Notes: generated by a model from the letters alone, not told the origin. A stretch of DNA of 64,000 bases from Halalkalibacter suaedae (GCF_017939705.1 NZ_JAGKSQ010000001.1:434001-498000); one strand, 5' to 3'; positions 12,814 through 21,389 are shown, counted from the first letter of the stretch. Numbers and translations are program-made.

Positions 12814-13599
12814 TTAAGCTTCTTGATTTACAGTCTCGTCTTCAATGCCAAGCTCTGCTTTAATCCAGTCATATCCTTCTGCTTCTAACTTCGTAGCTAG
12901 TTCAGCACCACCGGATTTAACAATTCGGCCTTGCATCATAACGTGTACCTTATCAGGTGTAATGTAGTTAAGTAGACGTTGATAGTGAGTAATGATTAAG
13001 CAACCAAATTCAGAACTACGCATTGCATTCACACCTTGAGAAACGACTTTAAGTGCGTCAATATCTAAACCTGAGTCAATTTCATCAAGAATCGCAATTT
13101 TAGGCTCAAGCATAAGAAGCTGCAGAATTTCATTACGCTTCTTTTCCCCACCAGAGAAACCTTCATTTAAATAACGTTGAGAGAATGATTCGTCCATTTC
13201 AAGTAGAGCCATTTTCTCATCTAACTTACGAATGAATTTCATAAGTGAGATCTCGTCACCTTCTTCACGCTTTGCATTGATTGCAGAACGTAAGAAATCT
13301 GCGTTTGTAATCCCACTGATTTCACTTGGATATTGCATAGCTAGGAAAAGACCTGCTTGGGCACGCTCGTCCACTTCCATTTCAAGTACATCTTCTCCCA
13401 TTAATAGAACCGAACCACTTGTAATTTCATACTTAGGATGTCCCATGATAGCTGAAGCAAGTGTAGATTTCCCTGTTCCGTTTGGTCCCATAATTGCATG
13501 AATTTCTCCGCCGTTTATTTCAAGGCTGAAATCTTTTAAAATCTCTTTCCCTTCAATTTCAACATGTAGATTCTCGATCTTCAAAAATGGTACTGACAT
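12814..13599 (-). CDS. sufC: SUF ATPase SufC
   Basis: ABC-type ATPase of the SufBCD scaffold; its ATP cycle is thought to remodel SufB-SufD for cluster assembly. The 261 residues show Walker [10 protein letters not shown] (about residue 38), signature FSGGEKKR (about 149), Walker [12 protein letters not shown] (about 172) and the switch histidine in ITHYQR. No membrane partner is encoded, as expected for SufC. RBS GGAGG. First gene of sufCDSUB. Confidence 0.97.
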   Translation of the reverse strand: MSVPFLKIENLHVEIEGKEILKDFSLEINGGEIHAIMGPNGTGKSTLASAIMGHPKYEITSGSVLLMGEDVLEMEVDERAQAGLFLAMQYPSEISGITNADFLRSAINAKREEGDEISLMKFIRKLDEKMALLEMDESFSQRYLNEGFSGGEKKRNEILQLLMLEPKIAILDEIDSGLDIDALKVVSQGVNAMRSSEFGCLIITHYQRLLNYITPDKVHVMMQGRIVKSGGAELATKLEAEGYDWIKAELGIEDETVNQEA

Positions 13600-13686
13600 A
13601 ATCCATGACCTCCAATGTATTTCGCTTTTTATTAGGTAAAAAACGTTTTTTCATAATTTATTGATTCTCAATTTATTATCATTATA

Positions 13687-13715
13687 ATCTTATAACAAAT
13701 CTAGTATAAGTTCAA
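13687..13715 (-). promoter_or_regulatory. Candidate sigma-A promoter for the suf operon
   Basis: TTGAAC and TAAGAT separated by 17 bases, about 90 bases upstream of sufC on the minus strand. The -10 match is only moderate. AT-rich imperfect palindromic sequence lies just downstream (13663-13690) and looks loosely like a Fur-type site. Confidence 0.35.
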
Positions 13716-13786
13716 GGTGAGTGAACTACAATTACACTATGCCCTAAGCCAAATTAATTCATTCTCAATTACCCGAACAAAAAATA

Positions 13787-13812
13787 GAGTAGCACCAGCA
13801 TAGGTACTACTC
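13787..13812 (-). terminator. Intrinsic terminator downstream of yurZ
   Basis: Hairpin with arms GAGTAGTACC and GGTGCTACTC and a 6-base loop on the minus strand, followed by TATTTTTTG. It separates yurZ from the suf promoter region. Confidence 0.85.
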
Positions 13813-13878
13813 CTTCTTATCATATCATATATATAAGATTCTAGCGAAATCACATGATTTCTCATTTTATACGATCAT

Positions 13879-14262
13879 TTATTGAAGCTGATTATCTTGG
13901 CTTTGACTCAGCTCGGAAATTGCCTCTTGAACTAATGTAACAGCCTGACTCATCGCAGCACCGCCACCAAATGCCGCAGTCACTCCAACGATTTCAAGAA
14001 TCTCATCCTCAGAACATCCTTCATCCAAACATCCCTTTGTATGATAGATGATACAATATTCATCTTGAGAGAAAATACTGATTCCTAAAGCAACCATCTG
14101 CTTTTCTTTTTTCGTCAGCTTTCCTTCTTCAAAACATGCCTCAGTAAACGCGTTATACTTTTTCGCTATTGAAGGCATCTTTTTTGTAAATGTACCAATT
14201 CCTTCTTTGTATTCTTGTAAAGCCATTTCAATTGGGCTTGATTGCTGTTGCTGCTGATCCAT
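13879..14262 (-). CDS. yurZ: Carboxymuconolactone decarboxylase / AhpD-like protein YurZ
   Basis: Small CMD-family protein of 127 residues. The AhpD-type C-x3-H active-site pattern is seen in EYCIIYHTKGC (about residues 57-67). The family includes gamma-carboxymuconolactone decarboxylase and alkylhydroperoxidase-like enzymes; YurZ itself has no proven substrate. Position beside the suf operon is conserved with B. subtilis, where a redox or Fe-S protective role has been suspected but not shown. RBS GGAGG; own terminator downstream. Confidence 0.88.
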   Translation of the reverse strand: MDQQQQQSSPIEMALQEYKEGIGTFTKKMPSIAKKYNAFTEACFEEGKLTKKEKQMVALGISIFSQDEYCIIYHTKGCLDEGCSEDEILEIVGVTAAFGGGAAMSQAVTLVQEAISELSQSQDNQLQ

Positions 14263-14362
14263 TTAAAGACCTCCTCATGTTCAATTATTAACAACGCTAG
14301 TATTTGTAACTAAAAATCAATTTATTCACGCAGAAAAAGCCCATCTCTCCAAATGGAGAAAT

Positions 14363-14597
14363 AGGCTGGGACAAAAGTGATTTAACTAATAGCAAATCCG
14401 AATAAAAATAGTTGGCTGACATAAACCGCTCCTGAAATATACTACGCTTTCCGCGGGAAGCCGGTGAGCCGCATCACGCTTCGCCTGTGGGGTCTCACCT
14501 TTGGCTTTTTTTCCCGCAGGAGTCTACGTATATTTCATCCGCTACTTGATTGCTTTGTTCGTTATTTCAGTTAGACACTTTAGTTATGTCCCAGCCT
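14363..14597 (+). repeat. Family A intergenic repeat, copy A2
   Basis: Full-length copy (235 bases) with outer arms AGGCTGGGACAAAAGTG and ...TTATGTCCCAGCCT. The core runs from CGCTTTCCGCGGGAAGCC through GGTGAG...GGGGTCTCACC to CCCGCAGGAGTCTACG, and it is flanked by CGCT at 14445-14448 and 14540-14543. It lies between yurZ and metQ and only 95 bases from repeat B1. No gene is seen in the 640-base gap from 14262 to 14902. Confidence 0.9.
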
Positions 14598-14692
14598 CAT
14601 TTCTACGCTATTTCGTCTGTTTTCTGTTGGCGACACTTGGAGAATGTGTATCGTATTTGAGGAGAAGCAAATTTCCTTTTTCCACTATACAA

Positions 14693-14809
14693 AGCGGACG
14701 GGATGGGTAGGCCGACTCCTGCAGGAAATAAGGGCAAAATGGAAATCCACCGGCGAGCCGGTTAGTTCCATGCCCTCCTGCGGAAAGCGTGCCCCCCATC
14801 CCGGTAGCG
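14693..14809 (+). repeat. Family B intergenic repeat, copy B1
   Basis: Starts AGCGGACGGGATGGG and ends CCCATCCCGGTAGCG. It is a nested palindrome with inner arms CCACCGGC and GCCGGTTAG, middle arms around GGGC and GCCC, and motifs CTCCTGCAGGA and CTCCTGCGGAAAGCG. The short open frames over it are by-products of its composition. Confidence 0.9.
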
Positions 14810-14845
14810 AAGGGCGAAGAACACCCCGTAACTCCTAATGAAAAA

Positions 14846-14887
14846 ACCTGTCGACTTTCTCGCTTTTACGAGACTTTATCGACAGGC
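14846..14887 (-). terminator. Intrinsic terminator downstream of metQ
   Basis: Long hairpin with arms related to CCTGTCGA-TTTCTCG and CGAGA-TTTATCGACAGG, followed on the minus strand by TTTTTTC. It ends the metNPQ transcript 15 bases past the metQ stop. Confidence 0.9.
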
Positions 14888-14901
14888 TTCTGATCGTTTG
14901 T

Positions 14902-15753
14902 TTAGTTATTTACTGGAATTACTGCACCGTTATACGTTTCATCAATAAATTGTTTAATTTCATCAGATTGTAACACTTCAAGTAATTTAGTTAACTCTGG
15001 ACGCTCAGCATCTTCCGAACGAACAACGATTAAGTTAGGCTGAAGAACATCTTCGCCTTCAAATGCAATGCCGTATTTCTCAATATCTACTCCACCTTCA
15101 AGTGCGTAGTTTAGATTAATAACAACAGCATCTCCTTCACCATTCTCAAAAGATGGAGCTAACATTTTAGCTTCTACTAACGTTTCACCGAATTGAAGGT
15201 TCTTAGGATTTGAAACAATATTTTCAATTGTCGCAAGCTCTCCTTCTGCCACATCTAATTCAATCAAGCCAGCACGTTCAAAAATAGGAAGAATACGACC
15301 ATGGTCACTAATAGAATCACTCATAATAATATTCGCACCTTCAGGAAGCTCTTCTAGACTTGAATATTCTTTTGAATAGACACCGATTGGCTCGTAGTGT
15401 ACTTCACCAATACTAACAAAGTCAAAATCATCATTTTCGTCTAATTGCATAGCTAAGTATCCAGGTGTTTGGAAGTAATTCGCATCAATGTCTCCATCGC
15501 GTAAAGTTGTGTTTGGTAGAATATAATCTTGGAATGTGACAATTTCAAGATCAATTCCTTCTTCAGCAAGAATCGGTTGTGCCGCTTCAAGAATTTCTGT
15601 ATGCGGTACTGCTGAGGCTCCAACTGTAATCGTCGTTGTTTCCTCTTCCTCTACTGATCCTGTTCCTGACTCTGTTTCTTCCTCTGCTGTTCCACACGCT
15701 ACTAATGATAATGCTAATGCTGCAGTACCTAATACTGTTACAAATTTCTTCAT
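14902..15753 (-). CDS. metQ: Methionine ABC transporter substrate-binding lipoprotein
   Basis: Extracytoplasmic NlpA/MetQ-family lipoprotein that captures methionine for MetNP. The signal peptide ends in a lipobox (ALSLVACG, Cys at about residue 20), followed by an acidic linker and a periplasmic-binding fold of about 240 residues with QDYILPN and DANYFQTPGYL typical of MetQ. I start at MKKFVTVLG, 8 bases after GGGGG; ATG codons one or two triplets upstream and a GTG are less well spaced. Third gene of an S-box-controlled operon. Confidence 0.94.
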   Translation of the reverse strand: MKKFVTVLGTAALALSLVACGTAEEETESGTGSVEEEETTTITVGASAVPHTEILEAAQPILAEEGIDLEIVTFQDYILPNTTLRDGDIDANYFQTPGYLAMQLDENDDFDFVSIGEVHYEPIGVYSKEYSSLEELPEGANIIMSDSISDHGRILPIFERAGLIELDVAEGELATIENIVSNPKNLQFGETLVEAKMLAPSFENGEGDAVVINLNYALEGGVDIEKYGIAFEGEDVLQPNLIVVRSEDAERPELTKLLEVLQSDEIKQFIDETYNGAVIPVNN

Positions 15754-15770
15754 TTTCATTTCCCCCACTC

Positions 15771-16439
15771 TTATCTTTTATCTGTTTTATGTGAAAAGTA
15801 ATCACCCAACCATTGCACAATAAATACAATGATTAGAATAACTACTGTTGCCACCAATGTAATTAAACTATTGTTTCTTTGCCACCCTTCTAGATAGGCA
15901 AAGTGCCCTAATCCCCCCGCACCGATAGCCCCAGCCATTGCTGTGTAGCTAATTAAGGCAATCGATGTAACGGTAATTCCAGAAATAAGAGCTGGTAAGG
16001 ATTCAGGGATTAATACTTTACGAATAATATCCCAATCGTTCGCTCCCATGGCCTGTGATGCTTCAATCACACCTTTATCAATTTCTCTTAGAGCAATCTC
16101 AACCATTCTAGCGTAGAAAGGAGCCGTACCAATAATTAATGCTGGCAAAGCGGCATCTGCACCTAGCATTGTTCCTACTAACACTTTTGTGAACGGAATA
16201 AGTAAAATAATTAAGATAATGAAAGGAATTGACCTAAATACATTCACAATCGTACTGAAGATGAAATTAACTACTCTATTCTCCCATAGGCTTCCTTCAC
16301 TAGTTAAATAGAGAACCAAGCCAAGAATAATACCAATAATGAATGTAGCAACAACCGAGATTGAAGTCATATAGATCGTCTCAACAGTTGCTTCCCAGAG
16401 CTTATCTACTTTTACTTCTGACAGAAATTGCTCAATCAT
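15771..16439 (-). CDS. metP: Methionine ABC transporter permease
   Basis: MetI/MetP-family membrane subunit of about 222 residues with five predicted membrane segments. The coupling motif that docks on MetN is visible as EASQAMGANDWDIIRKVLIPESLP (about residues 130-153, given here only to locate it; key residues E-A-x3-G). ATG start has a perfect GGAGGTGA 7 bases upstream and lies inside the end of metN (8-base overlap), so translation is coupled. Confidence 0.95.
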   Translation of the reverse strand: MIEQFLSEVKVDKLWEATVETIYMTSISVVATFIIGIILGLVLYLTSEGSLWENRVVNFIFSTIVNVFRSIPFIILIILLIPFTKVLVGTMLGADAALPALIIGTAPFYARMVEIALREIDKGVIEASQAMGANDWDIIRKVLIPESLPALISGITVTSIALISYTAMAGAIGAGGLGHFAYLEGWQRNNSLITLVATVVILIIVFIVQWLGDYFSHKTDKR

Positions 16440-17457
16440 GGGCAATCACCTCCACTTCAACTCTCTTACTCTTAATGAAGGATATCGCCTTATCGATCTC
16501 ATCATTTTCTCCATTTAGTGCAATGAATAATGTTCCATACGAACCTTCATGGATTTTGGTGATTTTACCTTGAACGATATTCACTTCTATCTCAAAGGTT
16601 CGTATTAATTGAGTAATTAATGGGCGCTCAGCCTCTTCACCGACAAAGGTCAGTTGAAGAATGCGTCCATTAGGATGTTCAGCAAGCATTTGCGAGAATG
16701 CTTCTGTTGTTTCCTCTGGTTCTGTAATTTGCTTAACAAACTCTTTTGTCATTTGTTGTTTAGGATTTCTAAACACCTCTAACACGGGACCTTGTTCAAC
16801 AATTCTTCCTGCTTCCATCACGGCAACCTGATGACAGATTTTACGAATGACATGCATTTCATGTGTGATTAAAATAATTGTCAGCCCTAGCTTCTCATTA
16901 ATGTCTACAAGCAAATCAAGGATCGAATCCGTTGTTTTCGGATCAAGAGCTGAGGTCGCTTCATCACATAGAAGAACTTTCGGATTATTCGCTAATGCTC
17001 TCGCAATACCAACTCGTTGCTTTTGACCACCACTTAATTGAGATGGATAGCTATCTCCTCTTCCTTCTAAACCAACCAGCTTAATTAATTCCTCAACCCT
17101 TTGCTTTCTTTCTGCATTTGCCACACCAGCAATTTCCAAGGGGAAAGAGATATTTTCACGAACTGTACGTGACCAAAGAAGATTAAAATGCTGAAAGATC
17201 ATTCCAATTTCTTGACGAGCTTTCCGCAATGATTTGCTTTTGAGTGAAGATAACACTTGATTATCAACAATCACGCTACCTTCTGTTGGACGTTCAAGCA
17301 AATTAAGCATTCGTATTAATGTACTCTTACCTGCACCACTATATCCAATCACACCGAAGATCTCGCCCTCTTCGATTTTTAAATCAACACGGTCAACAGC
17401 CGTAACAAGACCATCCTTCGTTTTAAATACCTTTCGGATGTCTTTTAGAGATATCAT
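16432..17457 (-). CDS. metN: Methionine ABC transporter ATP-binding protein
   Basis: Energises methionine import. The 341 residues match B. subtilis MetN. Walker A GYSGAGKST (about residue 38), signature LSGGQKQR (about 139), Walker B VLLCDEATSALD (about 160) and a C-terminal NIL domain (about 260-341), which senses methionine in homologues. I start at MISLKDIRKVFKT; an ATG two codons upstream is also possible. Preceded by an S-box leader, so expression should fall when SAM is abundant. Confidence 0.95.
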   Translation of the reverse strand: MISLKDIRKVFKTKDGLVTAVDRVDLKIEEGEIFGVIGYSGAGKSTLIRMLNLLERPTEGSVIVDNQVLSSLKSKSLRKARQEIGMIFQHFNLLWSRTVRENISFPLEIAGVANAERKQRVEELIKLVGLEGRGDSYPSQLSGGQKQRVGIARALANNPKVLLCDEATSALDPKTTDSILDLLVDINEKLGLTIILITHEMHVIRKICHQVAVMEAGRIVEQGPVLEVFRNPKQQMTKEFVKQITEPEETTEAFSQMLAEHPNGRILQLTFVGEEAERPLITQLIRTFEIEVNIVQGKITKIHEGSYGTLFIALNGENDEIDKAISFIKSKRVEVEVIAHD

Positions 17458-17552
17458 TGCCATCACCCACTTTCCCAATAAAAGAACTCAGCTTTAGTTC
17501 GGTATCAATCTAACAGGCTTGCATAGACCATGTCAACAGGTACCGAATGATT

Positions 17553-17593
17553 AGAAAAAACCTCTCTATCCAATGATGAACAGAAAGGTTTCA
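17553..17593 (-). terminator. S-box terminator hairpin
   Basis: AAACCTTTCT pairs with AGAGAGGTTT, followed by T-run TTTTTC, directly 3' of the S-box aptamer on the minus strand. This is the expected position for the SAM-dependent terminator of the metNPQ leader. Confidence 0.85.
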
Positions 17594-17605
17594 AAAATGC
17601 CTCTC

Positions 17606-17722
17606 TCTCATCTCTCAAAGCAATGCTGCTTTGCAGGATTTAGCACCTTGTTAAATGATTTATAATCATTTACCGGTTGCCGGGCATCGTCGGGCCAGTC
17701 CCTCCGCCTCTCTGGATAAGAA
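17606..17722 (-). promoter_or_regulatory. SAM-I (S-box) riboswitch aptamer for metNPQ
   Basis: Minus-strand leader with the conserved S-box landmarks: CTTATCCAGAGAGGCGGAGG, GGACTGGCCC, GATGCCCGGCAACC, AAGGTGCTAAATCC and GAGAGATGAG. P1 pairs CTTATC with GATGAG. When SAM binds, the downstream terminator forms and metNPQ is off. Known S-box logic; read directly from sequence here. Confidence 0.95.
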
Positions 17723-17757
17723 TTACATTATACTGTTAGGTTTTTTTACATGAGAGA

Positions 17758-17787
17758 ATAATAGCATACTAGAAAAAAAGATGTCAA
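17758..17787 (-). promoter_or_regulatory. Sigma-A promoter of the S-box/metNPQ transcript
   Basis: Perfect -35 TTGACA and -10 TATTAT separated by 18 bases, located about 35 bases upstream of the S-box and just after the MFS gene stop codon. Confidence 0.75.
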
Positions 17788-17793
17788 ACAAAA

Positions 17794-19062
17794 TTAAGCG
17801 GCACTTTTTTCCTTTTGCTTATCGATCTTTCTAAATACAAGTAAAAAATAAGTTGAGCCGAGTAAATACAGGACAGCAGTAATCGTAAACACATACGCAT
17901 AACCATAATAAGCACCATAGACCATAACAATCGACGTAGAAACAGGACCCATTAATGCCCAGCCTAGCTGAAAGACTGACTGACCAACGGAATTCGCTAA
18001 TCCTTTCATAGAATCATCGACCGTTCTCATAATTAACGCCATTTGGATCGGGTTACCTGCATTCATTAAAGCTTGTCGGAATAAGAAGCCAAGAACTGCT
18101 AACCAAAGCGTTTCAGTATAAGCTGTAATGAGTAAAAATGGTAATGATGCCATTTGTAGCATGACGACTGCCTTCACTTCGCCAAAGCGTTTGACGACAG
18201 ATGGACCGATCATAAAAGCAACTGCTGTCATCGCTTGCCCAAGTGAAAGAATGATGCCAACAAGTGAGTTACTAATTTCGAAACGATCACTGAAGTATAA
18301 ATTCAAATATGGAATAACAAGCCCTGAACCAAACCCAATTAAAAGGTTAGCCACAGCGAACAAACCAATCCATTTTAGGCTGGAGCGATAGTCTGTGAAT
18401 ACTTTTCTAAAGGAAAGCTTTTCCGTTCGTTTGACCTTTTTTTTCCTTTTCTCTTCTTTAATAAAAAACATTGGAACTAATGCGATAAAGAACATGAATG
18501 CTCCAATAAGCAATGTAAATCTAACACTTTCAAGCATCGACATATTAAAGAATGCGTGTAATGTATCAGATAATGTTCCTCCAAGGGCATTCCCTAAAAC
18601 ATTGGCAACCATTATGATCGCAAAGTTGAAGCTAAACAAATGAACACGTTCCCGTTCAGTAGAATTCTCCGCTAAAAGAGGAATTGAGGAAACTTGAATA
18701 CAGGCCATAAACAAACCAGTCATAAACGCCGTTGTCAAAAGACTGCTTTCATCTATTAGTATCGCACGTAATAATAAGCTTGCTGCAGTAAAAATAGCCC
18801 CAATAATAATGATTCGTTTACGTCCAACTTTATCACTCATTAGACCCGCAGGCAGCAGTGCAATTGCACTTGCTGTCGCTTGCATCGCAATTACTCGCCC
18901 ATTCACTTGATCATCGAAACCAAGTTCACGTATATAATAATTATAAATAACCATGAAAATCCCCATACCAATATTGGATAGGACGGACGACAATAAAAAC
19001 AATCTGACATTTTGATTGTAGCTTTTCAGTTGTTTACCCCAATCCCCAACAAACCGACCCAT
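17794..19062 (-). CDS. MFS transporter
   Basis: Major facilitator protein of 422 residues with about 12 hydrophobic segments and the MFS loop 2-3 motif in GLMSDKVGRKRIIIIG (about residues 80-95). A basic cytoplasmic loop (KEEKRKKKVKRTEK, about 205-218) splits the two halves. The family handles many solutes and I cannot name the substrate; drug or metabolite export is plausible. Transcribed separately from metN, whose promoter starts just after it. An inverted repeat (19087-19115) lies upstream. Confidence 0.85.
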   Translation of the reverse strand: MGRFVGDWGKQLKSYNQNVRLFLLSSVLSNIGMGIFMVIYNYYIRELGFDDQVNGRVIAMQATASAIALLPAGLMSDKVGRKRIIIIGAIFTAASLLLRAILIDESSLLTTAFMTGLFMACIQVSSIPLLAENSTERERVHLFSFNFAIIMVANVLGNALGGTLSDTLHAFFNMSMLESVRFTLLIGAFMFFIALVPMFFIKEEKRKKKVKRTEKLSFRKVFTDYRSSLKWIGLFAVANLLIGFGSGLVIPYLNLYFSDRFEISNSLVGIILSLGQAMTAVAFMIGPSVVKRFGEVKAVVMLQMASLPFLLITAYTETLWLAVLGFLFRQALMNAGNPIQMALIMRTVDDSMKGLANSVGQSVFQLGWALMGPVSTSIVMVYGAYYGYAYVFTITAVLYLLGSTYFLLVFRKIDKQKEKSAA

Positions 19063-19086
19063 ATGTCACACCTAGCCTTCACTTTT

Positions 19087-19115
19087 ATTTCGCCACTCTA
19101 AATAATAGGCGAAAT
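19087..19115. promoter_or_regulatory. Inverted repeat upstream of the MFS gene (possible operator)
   Basis: Arms ATTTCGCC and GGCGAAAT, perfect, separated by 13 bases, 25 bases upstream of the MFS start codon. The position suits an operator or leader hairpin. Function not known. Confidence 0.4.
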
Positions 19116-19127
19116 TACATGAAAAGA

Positions 19128-19163
19128 AAAGTCCTTTATCAATTATTTTTGACAAAGGACTTT
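19128..19163 (-). terminator. Intrinsic terminator downstream of yusG
   Basis: Arms AAAGTCCTTTGTC and GA(T)AAAGGACTTT around a T-rich loop, with T-rich tails on both strands. It lies 9 bases after the yusG stop. Confidence 0.85.
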
Positions 19164-19172
19164 CCTTTTTTT

Positions 19173-19409
19173 TTAACACCAGCCTTCTTCACAGCTGTCT
19201 ACATATGATTTAACTTGATTAGGGTCTTCTTGTTGAAAACGAAAGATTTTGTCTTGATCAAATTCAAACCCTTCAGCCATTTCATGCTGAAGACCTTGAT
19301 TTGTTTCAATTACTTTACCAACCTTAGCATCTCCCATATAAAGGGATAACGCTCCATCCTCATATCTACCCTTTACCTGACTCGTTACATCGACACGTAC
19401 GAAATCCAT
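19173..19409 (-). CDS. yusG: YusG, DUF2553 protein
   Basis: Small acidic protein of 78 residues of the YusG/DUF2553 type; function unknown. Two cysteines near the C-terminus (SCEEGWC). The start MDFVRVDV is fixed by GGAGG 8 bases upstream; the open frame runs on upstream to 19502 into repeat A3 but without an RBS. In B. subtilis yusG is next to gcvH and yusI, as here, though repeat A3 separates it from gcvH. Confidence 0.85.
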   Translation of the reverse strand: MDFVRVDVTSQVKGRYEDGALSLYMGDAKVGKVIETNQGLQHEMAEGFEFDQDKIFRFQQEDPNQVKSYVDSCEEGWC

Positions 19410-19489
19410 CGCTTTAACCTCCTTACAGAAGTTAATTTTAGTATGCCACTGCCTTGACGAAACAAACATGAGAAAATTAGTCAAAAAAA

Positions 19490-19730
19490 GAGGCCAGAAC
19501 AAAAGTGTCTAAACTAACTTTAAAACCGAACAACGGTAGTCGGCGGTTGTAAACCGCTCCTGAAATATACTTCGCTTTCCGCGGGAAGCCGGTGAGCCTC
19601 CTCGTGCCTCGGCACTGCGGGGTCTCACCTTTGGCTTTATCATCCCGCAGGAGTCTACGTATATTTCATCCGCTACGTGATTGCTTTGTTCGGTATTTCA
19701 GTTAGCCACTTTAGTTACGACCTAGCCTCT
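19490..19730 (+). repeat. Family A intergenic repeat, copy A3
   Basis: Full copy of 241 bases. Outer arms are diverged but still pair (AGAGGCCAGAAC and CGACCTAGCCTCT, allowing mismatches). The core begins CGCTTTCCGCGGGAAGCC, contains GGTGAG...GGGGTCTCACC and ends CCCGCAGGAGTCTACG. It lies between gcvH and yusG within one transcriptional direction. Confidence 0.9.
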
Positions 19731-19739
19731 CTTACAAAG

Positions 19740-20126
19740 TTAATCTTGTTTAATCATTTCGCCGTATTTTTCAGCGTCCATTAATTGATTCAATTGATCC
19801 TTATCTGTTGGTTCGATGACAACCATCCAAGCTTTTTCATATGGAGATTCATTAACAAACTCTGGCGAATCGTCTAACGTTTCATTTACTTCAACAACTT
19901 TACCGCTAATTGGGGCATATAGCTCAGAAACCGTCTTAACTGATTCAACACTTCCGAAAGGCTCGTTCGCTTCAATCTCATCTCCAACCTCAGGAAGCTC
20001 AACAAAAACGATGTCTCCCAACTCCGATTGTGCAAAGTATGTAATTCCAATACGAACCTTATCTCCCTCAACCTTTACCCACTCATGTTCTTCTGAATAC
20101 TTTAAATCCGTTGGTAACTGACTCAT
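19740..20126 (-). CDS. gcvH: Glycine cleavage system H protein
   Basis: Lipoyl-carrying protein of 128 residues. The lipoylated lysine is Lys64 in the standard context [14 protein letters not shown]. Besides shuttling the aminomethyl group in glycine cleavage, GcvH of B. subtilis is an intermediate carrier in lipoyl transfer to other enzymes; lipA at the start of this window makes the cofactor. gcvP and gcvT are not in the window. RBS GGAGGG; followed by repeat A3. Confidence 0.97.
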   Translation of the reverse strand: MSQLPTDLKYSEEHEWVKVEGDKVRIGITYFAQSELGDIVFVELPEVGDEIEANEPFGSVESVKTVSELYAPISGKVVEVNETLDDSPEFVNESPYEKAWMVVIEPTDKDQLNQLMDAEKYGEMIKQD

Positions 20127-20196
20127 TCGAAAATCCCTCCATTTTATCTACTTACTCAGACTCATTATACCTACTATAAGGACAAAACAAAACGTA

Positions 20197-20553
20197 TTAT
20201 TTCCAATTTTGCTCAAATTGGTCTTCTTTAAAACCAAGCGTTACGTTCTTACCGTCTGTTGTAAGAGGGCGCTTGATCAGCATGCCATCTGATGCTAACA
20301 AGGCAAGGGCTTCATCTTCAGAAATAGAAGGCAAACGATCCTTTAATCCAAGTTCTCTATATTTTTGGCCACTCGTATTAAAAAATTTCTTTAGCTCGAG
20401 CCCACTCGTGTCGAGAAATGCCTTCAGCTGTTCCTTTGTCGGTGGATTTTCGACAATATGTATATCATTTACCTCGATCCCTTTCTCATCAAACCATTTT
20501 TTCGCTTTCCGACATGTTCCACATTTAGGATACTGATAAAAAGTAATAGCCAT
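20197..20553 (-). CDS. yusI: ArsC/Spx-family thioredoxin-fold protein YusI
   Basis: Protein of 118 residues of the ArsC/Spx/MgsR family. The redox CxxC is CGTC at about residues 11-14 in YPKCGTCRKAKKW, followed by VENPPTKEQL and the family motif LIKRPLTTDG near the C-terminus. True arsenate reductases of this fold use one Cys; this CxxC is the Spx-like type, but without a known RNA polymerase contact. Function of YusI is not established. Upstream of gcvH, as in B. subtilis. Confidence 0.87.
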   Translation of the reverse strand: MAITFYQYPKCGTCRKAKKWFDEKGIEVNDIHIVENPPTKEQLKAFLDTSGLELKKFFNTSGQKYRELGLKDRLPSISEDEALALLASDGMLIKRPLTTDGKNVTLGFKEDQFEQNWK

Positions 20554-20596
20554 GATTCATTTCTCCTTCCGTTTTCTTCTCATATTATCTCTTAAT

Positions 20597-20626
20597 AAGT
20601 GCCTAATCACAAATGATTAGGCACTT
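20597..20626. promoter_or_regulatory. Perfect 13-bp-arm palindrome between yusI and coat genes
   Basis: AAGTGCCTAATCA, 4-base loop CAAA, then TGATTAGGCACTT. It lies upstream of both divergent genes, so it is not downstream of a known gene as an ordinary terminator would be. Could be an operator or the terminator of an unseen transcript. Confidence 0.5.
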
Positions 20627-20757
20627 CCCATATATAGGTACTTTCTCCTTGTTATGTTGAGAATAGGAACCGTTTTCTCCCCCCACACTAGAACTGTATC
20701 CGAATGAAGGGATACGTTGCACATTACCTATGTGTAGCATCCAAAGGAGGGTATACT

Positions 20758-21039
20758 ATGCAACAGCAGACAAACATTAGCCAGAATCAGCAAAGCCAAC
20801 AAACAATCATGTCTCAGCCGCCATCACTTATTACTACGAAAGACCAGCTTTATCTGTCAGATATGCTTTCTTGGAATCTTCTTGCAATGAAAAAAGCACA
20901 TTTCTTTGCACAACAATGTCAGGACCAAGAAATAAAACAAACCCTTGAGAATGCCGGTATGATGCACCAACGTCATTATCAAACGATTTTGAGTCATCTA
21001 AACACAACAAACCCACAGCCATCGATTCCGGTCCAATAA
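20758..21039 (+). CDS. CotF-like spore coat protein (short member)
   Basis: Protein of 93 residues with a Gln/Asn-rich N-terminus (MQQQTNISQNQQSQQ) followed by a helical segment LYLSDMLSWNLLAMKKAHFFAQQ and LENAGMMHQRHYQTILSHL, which resembles ferritin-like CotF/YusN-type coat proteins. Start set by AAAGGAGG before the ATG; an in-frame ATG 18 codons upstream lacks this. Pairs with a second CotF-like gene 22 bases downstream. Probably made in the mother cell late in sporulation (inference). Confidence 0.75.
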   Translation: MQQQTNISQNQQSQQTIMSQPPSLITTKDQLYLSDMLSWNLLAMKKAHFFAQQCQDQEIKQTLENAGMMHQRHYQTILSHLNTTNPQPSIPVQ

Positions 21040-21061
21040 ATTTTTCTTAGGGGGATTAAAA

Positions 21062-21382
21062 ATGAGCAAAAAAATTCAGAATCCAGAAATGCCAGTGCCA
21101 AAAACACCACAAATGTCTGAACGTGATTTCTTAAATGACCAATTAACGACGGAAAAGTATATGACAAATAGTTATAGTGTTGGGCTAAATGAACTTAGTA
21201 ACAACCAACTTTATCTCGACATTTCGAGTATCTTTAATGAAACTCAGAACTGTCAACGAGAAGTATACAATGTCATGTTCCGTAAAGGCTTTTACTCTTT
21301 AGAGGCTGCTGATCAACAGAAGCTCAGCCAAACGTATCAACAATTCTCAGGTTATACCTCACAATTCCCATATCAGCAATAA
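21062..21382 (+). CDS. CotF-family spore coat protein
   Basis: Protein of 106 residues with the CotF-family sequence SERDFLNDQLTTEKYMTNSYSVGLNEL and later FNETQNCQREVYNVMFRKGFYSLE (given for position, about residues 19-42 and 59-82), which marks small coat proteins such as CotF and YraF-type. Ends in a Gln/Tyr-rich tail. RBS GGGGG. Forms a two-gene unit with the preceding coat gene and is closed by a terminator. Confidence 0.83.
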   Translation: MSKKIQNPEMPVPKTPQMSERDFLNDQLTTEKYMTNSYSVGLNELSNNQLYLDISSIFNETQNCQREVYNVMFRKGFYSLEAADQQKLSQTYQQFSGYTSQFPYQQ

Positions 21383-21389
21383 AAAAAGA

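Noticed and set aside
13663-13690. Fur box upstream of sufC
   Set aside because: TGAGAAT and TGATAAT-like pieces occur, but the palindrome is weak and AT-rich chance is likely. Mentioned only with the promoter.
17498-17547. TTCGGTA ... TACCGAA inverted repeat in the metN leader
   Set aside because: Arms of 7 bp with a 36-base spacer after the S-box terminator; too weak to call a second regulatory element.
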